Assembly: GCA_964036275.1 (NCBI GenBank)
Contig: OZ038436.1
Location: forward strand, 13,047,904 to 13,111,903
DNA: 64,000 nt
Source of the DNA: Litoditis marina
Lineage: Eukaryota; Nematoda; Chromadorea; Rhabditida; Rhabditidae
Direction of reading: 5' to 3'
The position numbers and the translations under genes were made by a program. The notes under the pieces were generated by a model, which saw only the letters and a program-made list of their open reading frames with translations, was not told the origin of the DNA and made no database searches. Positions 19,484 through 32,474 of the stretch are shown piece by piece; position 1 is the first letter of the stretch, and each line of letters starts with the position of its first letter.

Positions 19484-20939
19484 GATTAGTAAGAAGAACT
19501 TTTGCACGAAGTTGCGATTTTGATCATTGGACTTATTTATGTCACCAATACAAAACGACTATAGGATCAGACACAAAATGTTCTCAATGTTGAACATCAT
19601 TCGAGCGGGAACTATCGTGTGTGTGAAGGGTTGTAACGACATGTATAGTGTGTCTCATTTGTATGTGTAATCCCACAGGATGCGTTCTAACTTTTTAAGT
19701 GATTGTCATTCATAATATCAATAAAATCATTTTCACTGTTATAGTAACCATTATTCTCATCGACTTTCCTTGATCGAAGTTTTTTCCGAAGATAGATTGT
19801 CTTATGCTTTCAGAATAGAATACCAATTGCTCGACCTTCGAGAACAATGATAAAAAACTGGAAGTAATAAATGAACGACGAGTCCACGTGACAACAAGGG
19901 CTCCCTGCTATGTTGGTGTGCTTGAGACAAATTCCAACTAGAGAGCATGGAGGTCGATGAGACGCAGACAGTCTTGAACGGAAGGTCGCGGAGGCTAGTA
20001 ACCAACAACCCGGTTGCATTTGTAAAGAGCTAGGTTGGTTTCTTCTCAAAAGCTCAATCCGGTTGCTTCGAAAATCAACCGTGTTTTCTTTACAAAATCA
20101 TAATATCAACCCGGTTGCTTGTGTAATCTCTTCTATATCACAAAAAAATACTCAGGCATGGGCTACGGAAAGTATTATCCATTCAAATGAAATTTTGTCG
20201 TACGCTGAAAGAAGACATTGGTGTCATACACTATTGATATAATCCACCTGTCTATCGTTCGGTGAGAGCGACCATACTTGTCATTACTGCTTGACTATAT
20301 GAGCAAAAATATTGAAAATACTGGGCGAGTTTGATTTTTTTTAATCGGGTCACCCTCATGACATTTATTTGTCACGGCATGTTGCCCAATAGGAATCCCG
20401 CCCGCTGGACCCGCATGCCGCGGAGCGGTCGCCGCTCGCGCCCAAAATAAACCGAGACTGACGTTTGGCTACACTTGATTTCCTTCAGAAACGTTCAAAT
20501 ATGAATAGTCTGTTTGAAACTTTGGAAACATGTATTCCAGCAAATAAACTATTTGTCGTGCGCACATAAGGCGCCCCATTCCGAAAACTTAACCGTCCTT
20601 TAACACCGTGTTGTAGTTTGCACTGGTGCCAGCCTCTCAGAAACATTGGCGCCAATTAGCAGGAGTTAGCGCTAATTGGCAGAGATACCGTAATCCAAAA
20701 ATTCAATTTTAAAGGAAAAAGCTGCTGAAAACTACTTAATAACTAAAGCAAAGCAGTAATACGACTGGAACAGTACACAAGGAGGTTTCTCAGAGTGAAG
20801 TATCAGGAAAAAAATCCTTTTTTTTAAATATTAATAGGGTAGAAAACAGGTTTTGTCTCTTACGTGTTCATGGGATGAAAATACTATTTCCATCTGATGA
20901 TGATATGTAAATAAATCTTCCCATGGAGGTCGACTATAA

Positions 20940-21245
20940 ACAAACCATCATACCGAGGTGAAATCATACCGACCCCCACCGACAGCAAACCATACCGAGC
21001 GGGTGAAACCCTACCGACCTCCTTAATCAACACCGAATATGCATTCACGTGTTCTTCTCAACAGTTTTTTGTTCGGAATATGGTGAGTGCGAGACAGTCA
21101 CGGTGAAAAACACATGTCAGTAGTGAGTACTCTGTATGTTTCGAGGTAGGTATGTATTCACCCTTTCGGTATGGTTTGCTTTGGGTAGGGAATCGGTTTG
21201 GTTTCATCTCGCTTGGTATCATCTCGTATGGTTTATACCCCAACC
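20940..21245. repeat. foldback element with CATACCGA-rich arms
   Basis: The left arm (about 20,940-21,010) carries CATACCGAGGTGAAATCATA and GCAAACCATACCGAGCGGG. The right arm (about 21,160-21,245) carries the inverse (CCCTTTCGGTATGGTTTGC, GGTATCATCTCGTATGG). Arms are diverged and about 80 bp; the loop is about 150 bp. Confidence 0.65.
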
Positions 21246-21363
21246 ATTGACTTAAAAATGTATATATGGACATTTGTGTACATTTTTCAATGTTTGTCGC
21301 CTTGAAAAACTGATTTTCGGCTAGGTGACGTCGCACGAAAAATGCAAAATTGGCAGAAGTCTC

Positions 21364-23770
21364 AGACAATGGGGGCCCAGTTGCCGCCCACTCGGGTGGG
21401 TCGGCCCACTAGCCGCGAGTTCCGGCCCAGTCGCCGCCCACCTGCCCGCCAGTGGGGGCGGGTCATCCATTCCAAAGCTGCGTCGCGGTTGACCGCGACG
21501 CACCTCTCGAAATCAAAACTCAAATTTTCATCTTATATTTTCAGTTCGTTTTTCTTGTTTATAGTTATTTTATATCAATTTTTTTGTAATATACTTTTGT
21601 TATGGAATATTTCGAAGTGTTTTTGGCCAACGTAAGGTTCTCATCAAATCAGTTCAAGCTCATTACGTCATTTTTAGCCTTATTTCCCAAATGTTAGTTT
21701 TTTGACTCAAGTGTGCTCAGTTATTTCTCAGTACTCTGTGAATCATTCCGGGATTCATTTGCAAACGATCCATATCAAAATTTATTCGTTTCAAATAACA
21801 TGAAAAATTTTGTAAACTGGGAAACTGATTTGGCTATTTACATTTTGGATCATTGTTTGGTACATTTTCATCGTTCCAAAATTTAGTTTTCAGAGAGTTT
21901 TCAATGAATTCATCCAATGACGGAGAATGACCTCTGGGCCTCTGACCTCTGGGCTTCTAGGCCAATGACCTCTGGGATGTTCTACAGGTGCGTTCAGTAA
22001 TTAGAGGAAGATTAACACCTACTACTATGTTTCTAGGAGGCAGTCAGTAAACGCTTCCTGATTCACTCGTATCTGTTCGTTTAATATTATACTAGGATTT
22101 GGAGTACAGTTCAGGAATATTTTGCAATGTGCCACCTAAAACAACTTTGTCATATTTTTTTGCCGCATGAAAAGTAGGCAAATGTTTTTCTCAAACATGA
22201 TACAAGGTTTCGCTGACAACTTTCACTGTTTCATCATAGAATTAGCTAGTAAAATTGGTTTAAAAATAAAACCCTTTTTTGTAAAGTATAGAAATACCGT
22301 TCATTATGTTCACAAATTAACTCTGCTGATTTATTTTGACGTATTCGCGTAATGTCTGAAAATTGTGATGATTAAAGCAAAATATGATTCTCTACAATCT
22401 CTAACAGTGAATAATTTAGACACGGCTCTCATTTCTAAGGTAATTTATGTAGTTTCTGAGCTGCGGACCAGTTGTTGCACCCAACGCGAGAAAAAAAGTT
22501 CTTCGTAAACACGTAAACGGCACAAAACAATGCCTGTTTTCAAGTTGCAAATTGGTGTATGTGCAAATCAACCTAACTACGTTCATCCGACTTCAACCAT
22601 AGATCGTTCATCGATATGATCGCGGCATGTTCACCTCAACTCCTCACTCTCTCAGATGTAGAATGGGTGTGTGCTGAATGACGAATTCGAATAAATTCAG
22701 CCATTTCTTACCCACAGAAAACTTATTTCAGAGCCGAAGTTGTGGGAACTTTGATGTGCAGGAGAAAGGAGCGCAACCACTGAAGAGTCCTATGCTGGTT
22801 ATTACTTCATTCAACGGAAGTGATAGTATCGTGGTCATCCGTTAGTTTCTCATGATGTTTTTGTATTTTTACCGTAATGTGCTGTAATTGACCACCATAT
22901 GGTGAATTCAATATCAAACCGGGTTTTTAGGTCTTTTGGTAACCTTTTTTCCCGAAATCAAAAATAGGTTACCCTCTAATTCGAGCCGAAAATTTATCTT
23001 TACTGTTACTTTTAAAGCTAACCGGATATAGTTTCTAGGTCACAAGGTTCCCCACTCAAGTAACCTGAAAAAACGGTCAATCTACCTGAAAACCTGGTTA
23101 GCTGAAAACCTGGTTTGACCCATTATATGTCAGAACTAGGACTGTATGCCAGTAGAATCACTATTTCACGAAAAGTAGCCTGTTCATGGGAATCCGCGGC
23201 ATTTGATCGTTCGGTCATGTCTGCAAATCCGAAAATTAAGTAGGTTTTCGAGTTTGTAACACTGTTAGTCAATTGCATAGTCACGTGAAACATGTCAAAC
23301 ACAGCAGAATTGAGGAACATGCAATGACCAAGTCTATGATTAGAATACCTCATTAGAATACAAACTTCACGTGACTACTCATTTAACTTTCAGTATAGTT
23401 TAGATAGATCTTGAATACCGAAGTAGTTTATAATCAATTGTTTAGTTTGAAGTTGAAATGAACATTTTTGATATCTTTTCGGATATCGTTGTTGTTGATG
23501 TTCTGTTGTATGAATGAATGATATTAATCAACTATTTTAGTACCTGCTTCAACGGGATCAAACCCTTTCATTATTTCCGTTTTTCTGAGCCCAGGGAAGT
23601 TTTTTATACTTTTTCGGCCCAGTCGCCGCCCAGTCTGGGCCCAGTCGCCGCCCAGTCTAGGCCCACTCGCCGCCCACTCTGGGCCTACTAACGCGCTGAC
23701 TGGCCGCTACTGGGCCACATGTGGGCGGCGACTGGGCCCAGACTGGGCGGCGACTGGGCCCCCATTGTCT
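21364..23770. repeat. GC-rich hairpin blocks with inverted AGACAATGGGGGCCCAG ends
   Basis: The left block (21,364-21,470) starts AGACAATGGGGGCCCAG and is built of GGCCCAGTCGCCGCCCA units. The right block (23,616-23,770) has several such units on both strands, folds on itself, and ends with the inverse GGGCCCCCATTGTCT. The blocks could be the termini of one 2.4-kb non-autonomous element or two solo foldbacks. The DNA between them is AT-rich and non-coding. Confidence 0.6.
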
Positions 23771-24152
23771 TAGTTTGGCAGCCTAACGTAAAAATTGGCA
23801 TGCCAATTGGCAGGAATCTGTCTGAGCTCGCGGATTGCCGATTGACACTGAGTTTGCGCCAGGCTGACGCGATTTCGGTGTTTGATTATTCAATTCAAAA
23901 TTATTCGATATCGGCTCCGTTTTCGAGAATTAAATTCTTTCTTTTTACGTTTTCTCTTCAACTTTCAGTTCTACGATAAAACCTGCCTCCTGCTTTAATT
24001 TCTGTTATGGGCGATAAACACCTACCACTGAGTCAATTTTTGTTCATGCGCGATATAAAGCAAAGTCAATTTTATTTCAACTACTCGATCGACGACCGAG
24101 GAGCTGTTCTGAACGTTTCATTTATCTCTACATTCTCTATTTTTCCAGATTC

Positions 24153-27100
24153 ATGTCTCATGATGATTCCGGGAGTCGTTTCGAGGATGGTCCCCATCCA
24201 CCGCGAGGTTTGTTATAATATTTCGATCAGTCACAACGAATTTCACGTTTTATTTCGTGTTTACACGCCTGTAAAGAATGATAGCGGATATTTTCAAGTT
24301 TGTGTCGTGGTTTTAGATGGTGAGAAATCATCATCACAGTTTCTGATGGTTTGTGAGTTTGGTTTCGGATTTTCAGAGGAGGAGTTGAGAAGAACAATAG
24401 AGCGGATTGCTGATTTCGTGGCAAAGTATGGACCCGAATCTGAAGAGAAGGTCCAAAGAGATAATCGCGGCAATCCCAAGTTCGAGTTTCTTTTTGGAGG
24501 ACCATATCATGACTACTACAAATTTCTGGTCCACATGATGATTAATTCTATGGGTGAGCATTTTTCTTTGACTTTGTGTTGCTTGGATGTGACATACAAG
24601 ACCTGTCCAAGGAGGAACATATTTCTAGTACTGACCCTTCACTCAATCATCAGGGTGTGAATTCTTAACCAGTGAACTACATTTTCGCAAGCTTAACTCT
24701 CTGAAAGGAAATTGTGTGGTCGGTTTCCTTTCATCGAGTTTGAAAACTTTGATTCAAAAATAGTCGAATTTAGTCATATTTCACACAAACGAAGCCTATT
24801 TATTTGTTTTGCCATTCAACGGAATTTTCTGAACTACGTAAGTAAAACTAAGTAAGTAAGTATGTAGCCTTTACTCTAATTGATATGTGATAGGTGGAAG
24901 TGGCGGCGTTTTACATGAAGTTTGACACAAAAGAAGCTATGCGTTTTGCCATTCAACGAAATTTTCTAAATTATGTAGGTTTTACTCTAATTGATGTATT
25001 GTAGGTGGAGGCGGTGGCGGTAGTATGCAAGCGCCCCATCAACAAGGCCCATCCGAGGAGGAACAAATACGGATGCAGATAAACCAACTACGACAACAGA
25101 TTTCGGATAGTGAACGCAATCTGAAGGCTCAATTGGATTCCCAGCCAGCAATGAAGGAAGTGAGTAATGTTAAAAAGCCTGATTTCGAATTCTGCTTTTG
25201 CTCGGTTCTCGTGTTCTGAACAAGAATAATTCTTCACGATGTTTGTCAAGGATTCTCAGAAAGAATCATACTTATTCGTAGTTGTTCAAATGGGAATGGC
25301 TATTGTCTAGAAGTATTGTGCTGTCAGTTTGTGCCTTAAGCGCTTCATTTTTGAAAGTTTTATCAATGATTTTTAGGCCCAGCTTGCGCAACAAGTTGTT
25401 GCTGCCGAGGAACAGAAAATAGCTGTCTATCTGAACAATGTCAAGTTGGATATCACCCACTTTGTGGAAGTTTTGCATCAGTTGAACAACCCAAAGTGCT
25501 CCAAGGACGCTATATCGGTATGCTAACTTGTGTGGTCACTCATCCTATCTAATTTGCAATAAATCTATTTTTTATTGTGCTATGAGCACTCTTCTCCTTC
25601 TTTTTTTGGTTCTGTATTCAATTGTTGCTGGTTACAGAACAGCAAAAAATGGATATTCGAGAACTGCTTGACTGATCAGCAGCGAGAAGTCATTCTTACA
25701 TATCTTCTGAGCAGGTACCACTTGTGTTTGTTATTTATGTCATTGTGTTTTGTGTGTACTAGTTATTTGTTTTGCTAATGGGACGCCATAGTTCTATTTT
25801 TTAGATTCTTTTCTATGGTCGTTGGTTCTCTCGAAATGCGTATATTGATAATAGCTAATATTTGGCTCACCTGTTCTCTCGCAGGGAATCTTTTTTTTTT
25901 GAAACTTTTATTCTTCCAGAGTGAAGGATGCTGAAGCTACAGATAGTTTCCGATTGAATATTCTATATTTGATAAATGACTGGGCGCATCATTGGTAAGT
26001 ATAATAGGTTGCATATTACCTCTTATCTGGTTATCAATTATTTTATTTGAGGCAATCACATGCCACACTTCATTAATTAAATTGTCCTAATGACCAGAAA
26101 AAAACACTTTTCCAGAGAAAATGATTTTAAGTAGTATTAAAAGTTTAAGAGAGTGTTACTACACTACGTATTATTGAACAAGTAACAACCTAGCGTATAT
26201 ATACTTAAAGAAGGACGATTATGTGGTCCAATCGCAACTCTTCAGTCCTTTAAACCGCAATATATTTTTCAATTGCAGTTTAAAGGACCGATGTAACGGG
26301 ATTGGTCCACATAATCGTCCTTCTTTAATGCTTCAAATTTTATTGATTGAAGAGATGACTGACAACCTTTTAACGTTTTCTAGTTAGGCTTCAGCATTTG
26401 CAGTGGACCAAGACCAATGGTCGATACTTCACGTTTCCTTTTTCAGCCAACGGAAAAGGTTGGATCCTGTAACGCAGATGTTATCACGCTACGTGCCTCA
26501 GATGTACTCGTTCACCATCGAGTGCGCGGCAGATGTGTCCCTTCAGCAGAAGTTGGACAAATTGACTGGTGTCTGGGAGGGACATAAGTACTTCAATGAC
26601 CAGTGCTTCAAGGTCAGTAGAAACCATACACCGCCAAGGACCTCTCATTCCCTCAAAATGCTCACGATCCCTCTTTTTTTATGGTAGAAACATTTCATTC
26701 GCTTTTGGTTCAAGTTATTTATGAGTGACCATTGACCAAACATCCCGGTGTGGAGATAACTCTGATTTTTGTCCTTAGACCATGTGGGAACGAGAACCAT
26801 GACCAAATTGCTAGTCCCCAGATGAAATTACACACCGGGTTGTGTTTTGTGTACTACGTATTCTGAAATTCATTACATCCTACAGCAGAAGTTTGTAAAT
26901 CTTAGAAGTACGGAAAGACTAGTTTGGACCCTAATGAGGCTTGAATATGTTATTTCAAAAATGAACTTTGATCTAGTGTTTTTTATCTATTCAATTCCAA
27001 GCTGTTAAACATGGCACAAACATTGTAAATCATGATGCTATTGTCCTCATTTACAGCAGTTGCGTAATCCCACACACATCTACACGACTACGAAAGCCGC

Positions 27101-30100
27101 ACAATCGGCTGAATATGCCAAGGTTTTTTTTCAATCAATATTTTGTTACTGCACCTGCTTTCGATACATCTGACATATTTTGTCTCTTGACAGGTAACTT
27201 TTATTGTGGCAGGCGTGTCATTTTCATGTCATTGAAGCTGAACTGGTGGTGACAATGTTAGGTCATGTGTTATATCTGCAATACTGCAATCTCCATTCGC
27301 TAGTTTACATTCGCATTATTACAGTTGGCAAGTAACATTGAAGTGCAATTGCAAGCCATGTACGCTGGATATGAGCAACAGCACAATAATTATGTGCAAC
27401 ATGTAGCTCAACAAATTGCTCAACTGGAGTCACAGCTTCCCGAGTTCCGACAGCAACATCATGCACCGATGGGAGGTACGTTGTTATGCTCTCTTTCAAT
27501 GAATAATGAATGGACTGTTTCTTTTATAATCAACTACAACAAAACCGCTTCACAAGGAACCTGATTCTTGGATTATCTGTAAAGAAGTGTTGTAGCATCG
27601 TGGTAACTATGCATGAAGAGGAATCGATTATTTCCTTGGTTGCGGCGTCAATTTGACTAGTTTGTAGATTGTAGTGTTAAAGGAATAAGTGTATAGTATA
27701 ATTATTCATTTTTCAATGTAAATATACTTATGTACCAGCTCCGGGCTGTTAATTAAGTACACGAACATAGAGTTAAGAATAATCTTGGGTGTGTAAGACT
27801 ATGTGTACAGGAAACAATATATAATAAGATATGAAATAATAAAATATGCAGTATTCTATGGATTATTGTAGGTGGTGCTATGGGCGGGCCAGGGGCGCCA
27901 CCATCGCGTAGGTCTCGGTTTGATCAGCAGTCGAGGTTCGAGGAGGAGCCGCCCAATGCTCATGGTGGGGGAGGAGGTGCATTCGGAAGGTTCTTCGCTC
28001 CGCCCCCGCGAGCCCAACCGAAACAAGGATGGATGGAAGATGGTGGGTGGTCTAATCACTTCACAGCACTCGAATATCTGTGTTGTAGTAGCAAAATCAA
28101 CAGAAAATGGGGTTCCTTTCGGGCGAAATCGGAAAATTTAAAGCAAGTATTTTAACGATTAACAAGGCACTTGTGAAGTATGACATTGGCAAACTAGTTG
28201 TGAATGCCTGCGTGATGAGCGTCAATTGTTTTTCGAATTAATTTTGTTCATACTGGTGCCTGAGTCTTGATAGTTGGTTTTGGTTTGGGTCTGGATCCCT
28301 CCGTTCTTCTCGAAGTTGCATCAGCGACAGACGTTTACAATTTTCGGACGACTCTCTAAATTCTGGGTGACAGAACGAAAAATGGTGTAAATATTTATTT
28401 TTTGGGTGATCAAAATGATATATTTTTGTTCAAAATCCAGATAATAACCCAATTTCGACAAATTTTTGGGTGATTATCTGAATTTTTGGTGTTTTTCATG
28501 AATTTTGGGTGACCAAAGTTCAGACGTCGTCTATGGTTGAACACGTCTGATCAGGGAGCCCATCAATCGGTTTATTTCTATTTTCAGAAAGGTATGCTGC
28601 CGAACCGAAACGTGCTCCCGATGGAGATGATATTGACGGCCATCCTTTCGATGAAGATGACCTTATCCCGAAGGTCTGTTATGAATTTCACTTTAAAGAA
28701 GGACGATTATGTGGACCAATCCCGTGTCAACGGTCCTTTAAACTGCAATTGAAAAATGTATTGCAGTTTAAAGGACTGAAGCGGTGCGATTGGACCACAT
28801 AATCGTGCTTCTTTAACAATAATTTAGCATGTTTTTTTGCGTCATGTATCTTTTTTTCTATAATTCGACATACGTTCATGTATTAACTATGATTGGGCAA
28901 TGCATTTGTATTCTCAAGTGTCTCGTATTTTTGTTGGTATGTGTAGTTTGATTTGACACTTCACTGCACTTCCGACTTTCGTCTTTATTTTAGGCTCCCT
29001 ATTTTGAATTACCAGCCGGCGTCATGGTCCCTCTGGTCACGTTCGAAAACCTCACAGTTAGTTTGTATCTTGAGTGAATTTTTGATGGCATATTGTTTTG
29101 GTTTCGGTAGGTATTATCCTGAAGATTAGGAGAACAACTAGGTTTCGGTTTTTATGGGTGTATCAATATTGAGTGTGTTTTTCGAACATGAAAAAGGATA
29201 TTACACGGAACTAGAAAGATGTAACTTCGAATGAAGTTAGTCATTGCATAGTACTCAAGCTCTCCATTTTGTCCAATTGGGTTCCATAAGTGTGATGTTT
29301 GCGGTTCCAGTATATTCCTATTGATCCTTCCGCTATTCGCCTGCCCCCTCCCGTTCCTCCATCGCAGAGGCTAATGGACGCAATGGATGCGTTCTACGGT
29401 CCTCCCTCGTTGGATCGTCCTAGAGATGCGTAAGTTCCCATTTTCATACTATTTACAGTGGTTCCTAGTTTGTACGTTCATCATTAATATTAATAAGTTA
29501 ATATCTGATCTGGCCTCTGGCTCAAGTTTATGATAAAGTGCGTTGGCAAGGCTTAGTGTAATACTCGGTAGGAACTAATACACCTGTTAAGGTATTACTT
29601 CTTCTTCTTTCTCTCAATCTTTTCTGATATCTCCACAGAAGCCATTGATTGAACTCTCATATTCAAAATTGAGAGTCATAAAGACGTTGAAATGCATAAA
29701 AGTTAGTAGGTATTTTACGTTTTACCAACTAAAGTCTTGCTATTAGCATGTGTACTCATCGACCAATGAACAATGAATCCCATTTCAGGTCCGGATGGGA
29801 ACGTGACGGTCTGTCTGAATTCTTCGAACGCAAAATGCGTCTGAAAAAGATATTACAAGATAAATTGAACGTGAGTTATTCTATCCACACCTTACGTGCA
29901 CTTGTTATACTTTTTTTGAGACGACACATGGTGTTTGAACCGATGAACCCTACAATTACAATTGACATGTTAGCTGAAGAGCACCATTTTTGACATAAAC
30001 AGTAATATCTTTCTCATAAGACCCGGTCGTTGCGACAGGCCACATCTCATTGCGTAAAGTTCAACAAAATTGGCCTGACAACACGCATGTCGTAATTGTC

Positions 30101-32474
30101 GCTATACGCTAAAGTTGATATGATATCAGATGCCGCCGTAGTTCCGAACGAAATTGGTCTTTGCAGGGTGAAGGAAAGACGCTGGATCAACTCATCTCGA
30201 ACAAGATGACAGAAGAGGACTTACAGTTGATCAAAGAAGACCGGGAGGCTAAAATTGGAAAAGAAATGGAGGGAAAGAAGTATGATACGAGATTTTTATT
30301 ATATGCAACTCGCACTCATTAATGATCATCAAACACCCAAAGAACACTGTAGAATGGTAGAATCTAAAAGTGATTTCGAGTTTCTATTAAAAATATGAAT
30401 TATAATCGCTGGTCATTTTTTATTCTTGTTTCAGAAATGGTGGGCGTCGATCTCGAAGTCGTAGTAATTCTGGTTCCAGATCGAGGTCAAGATCAGGGTG
30501 AGTCCCTACGTTGATTGAGTATGGAATTGTTAGTAAATATAACTTACACTTGAAACTATGTTTACAGTATACACATGCTCGTGGTTTCTCTAACGCATGC
30601 TACACACCTAGAGTGGAGCTTAAATTGAGAGCTACACTCTGCTTCATCTAGCCTAAATATTTATAGTAAATCTTACTGGTCCTCTCTATGGTGCCTAATT
30701 TTCCCGTCGTGTTTTATCTCTGTTCTGAAACACCCCTGTACTTCAGATCGAAAAGTCGCAGACGACGTCGTCGTTCCCGGTCTTCGTCCAGCAGCGGATC
30801 GAGTTCCTCATCCAGCTCTGGCTCAAGTAGATCGAGAAGTCCACGTCGCAGGTACTGATTTTTCTCCTTTTGGGTTTGGCTTTATTGTAATCTGAGCCAT
30901 ATGTAGAATAGATCAATGTCAGTACAACTAGAATGAATGTGTGTAACAGAAACCGGCTTGATACCCCTGATGAAATGAGTATTTCTTTTGTTTATCGCGT
31001 TTCAAACGCCATTTTGACGGGGTATTCCAACATCAGCCGGCTGTTGTTGAAAAAATGAATCAATGTGTTGTCCAAAACTAGTCAATTTCCATGATTTTGG
31101 TCCGAAATGAACCAAATTGTTCTAATTCAGGCTGAAAAGAAATCCGTTTTTCATTAGAGATATGTGTGAGTAAAAACACTCGTTCTTGTAGCAAATCAGA
31201 ATACTGTTTCTGGCTGGGAGACACATATATTCATTTGGATGGTATATGTGGAGTTTAGACGGTTTCTTGGTAGTAGTTTGAGGATTTCGAATATCATACC
31301 GTACTCATTCGATAGTTTTTGGTACATGCGTGTCTGGTTCAGATCCAGGTCTCGATCGTTGTCACCTGCCAGACGAAGCTTCAACAAACGATCGCCAACT
31401 CCGCCATCTTTGTAAGATTTTGTGTTTTGTTCGATTGTTTTGTAGTGAAAGTGACTGACTAAGCTGTAAGCTGCTGTGTTCATATTGTATTAGTACATTC
31501 TGAGGTTCTTGCGTGGCGTCATCGTACGTGCGCGGTACTTTGTTCTCAGACTTATTAGTACGCACAATGTTGGGTTTGTCTCAAACTGTATAGCAGTCAA
31601 GTCAAGTTAGAGGTAACGATCACTACAATAAAGTGCCATTAGAACTACGATAGATGATACTTCTGTATTTGCGAAGATTACCTCGTCCTCCATATTCATG
31701 ATGGGTGTTTTTTTTCCAGCGGTGGTTCTTCGTTTGGTGCAGGCGTATCTGTGCCACTCAGTACGGACAATAAAGGAGCTCTTCTTATGCAGAAGATGGG
31801 ATGGTCCGGGCGTGGTCTCGGCGCTCAGGAGTCGGTGGGTGGTCTTTATTTGGAGTGGGGTTCTTATCCATCCGCTGGAGAAGTTTTGCTTGGTAGCCTG
31901 AATACTTCAAATAACGCGCTCTTTTCTGTATAGAACATGAACAAGCTTGGTCTTTTTTGGTCTTTTTCGACTAAAAATTACGAAATTTGAGGTATTCAAA
32001 TCGAAAAATGGGTTCAATTTTGAGAATAGTTGCATCTTACCTGTGTACATCGCCTACAAGGCATTGTATTCCAGTTAAATTAGGTAATTCTTTTTCTTAA
32101 GGGCATCGTGGAGCCCATCAATCCGGGAGAGGTGCGAGACAGAATTGACCAATTTCGAGGATTGGGCAGCAAGCTGGATCCTTTCGAGCAGTACAGGTAA
32201 CTTCCGTGTTTCTCTTACTTCCTTGAATTCTTACTTGTTTGTTCTTCTTTTCTTTTTTCTTCTTCACATTCTGAATTTTAAGTTAAATAAGGCTGTGAAC
32301 AGCAACTATTAAGCATACTTTCGGTATTCAGTTGGTGAAATTTATTTATAAGAGTTGACAGCATTACAAGATTGAAGTAAAATCTGTTTCAGAAAAAATC
32401 GCAGTGGGAACTACCACGATAGGAATCAAACTGTCTTTGCGGAGAGGGAAAAAACTACCAAGCCAAAAGATTAG
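24153..32474 (+). CDS. CHERP: CHERP-like SURP / CID / SR / G-patch protein, 741 aa
   Basis: Twenty-one exons close in phase: 24153-24207, 24377-24553, 25005-25159, 25377-25517, 25638-25714, 25920-25994, 26447-26612, 27057-27122, 27325-27475, 27872-28042, 28588-28673, 28994-29056, 29311-29429, 29789-29870, 30167-30279, 30435-30497, 30747-30851, 31343-31411, 31720-31834, 32102-32196, 32393-32474. Domains in order: a SURP module (about 20-75; ADFVAKYGPE, FLFGGPYHDYY), a Gln-rich coil, a CTD-interacting (CID) domain (about 130-295; LNILYLINDWAHHCQRK), Gly/Pro-rich stretch, a conserved PYFELPAGVMVPLV block, an Arg-Ser domain (about 566-645) and a G-patch (KGALLMQKMGWSGRGLGAQ). This order is diagnostic of CHERP, a nuclear U2 snRNP-associated splicing factor first named for ER calcium effects. 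The ATG follows TTTTCCAG, a likely trans-splice site. EMC1 follows after 365 bp. Confidence 0.93.
24810..25022 (+). repeat. tandem duplication of the intron 2 3' end of the CHERP-like gene
   Basis: GTTTTGCCATTCAACGnAATTTTCT, TTTACTCTAATTGAT and a TAGGTGGAnGnGGCGG acceptor-plus-exon start occur twice, near 24,810-24,910 and 24,952-25,022. Only the second copy is used in the model; the first leaves a decoy acceptor at about 24,892-24,894. Confidence 0.7.
26205..26328. repeat. 124-bp palindromic MITE with TTAA ends, copy 1 (CHERP intron 6)
   Basis: Begins TTAAAGAAGGACGATTATG and ends with its inverse; the whole element is one imperfect hairpin centred near TTTTTCAATTGCAGTTTAAA. TTAA at both ends points to a piggyBac-type target site. 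The second copy at 28,693-28,816 is exactly the same length. Confidence 0.9.
28693..28816. repeat. 124-bp palindromic MITE with TTAA ends, copy 2 (CHERP intron 11)
   Basis: Same termini and length as copy 1 with a few substitutions. It starts only 19 bp after the exon 11 donor at 28,673, so the hairpin lies right at a 5' splice site of the CHERP-like transcript. Confidence 0.9.

Larger units (their letters stand above)
14731..24152. other. 9.4-kb gene-poor, foldback-rich region
   Basis: I see no convincing gene. Sub-blocks: 14,731-15,432 nothing; a possible transposase remnant at 15,433-15,711; 15,712-16,740 nothing; pyrimidine tracts and a G-tract at 16,750-17,480; 17,481-18,300 nothing; two related foldbacks and tRNA-like sequences at 18,300-19,490; a dispersed-repeat box near 19,950; the foldback at 20,940-21,245; GC-rich hairpins at 21,364 and 23,616 with about 2.1 kb of plain AT-rich DNA between them. 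The last 380 bp is the 5' flank of the CHERP-like gene. Confidence 0.6.

Noticed and set aside
21321..21635. Pro/Arg-rich ORFs on both strands
   Set aside because: They come from the GC-rich GGCCCAGTCGCC repeat block; no splice or domain support.
24007..24660. Unspliced 217-codon frame through the start of the CHERP-like gene
   Set aside because: Its first 120 codons read through the 5' flank, exon 1 in a wrong frame and intron 1. The spliced model gives a proline-rich start running into the SURP helix as in CHERP.
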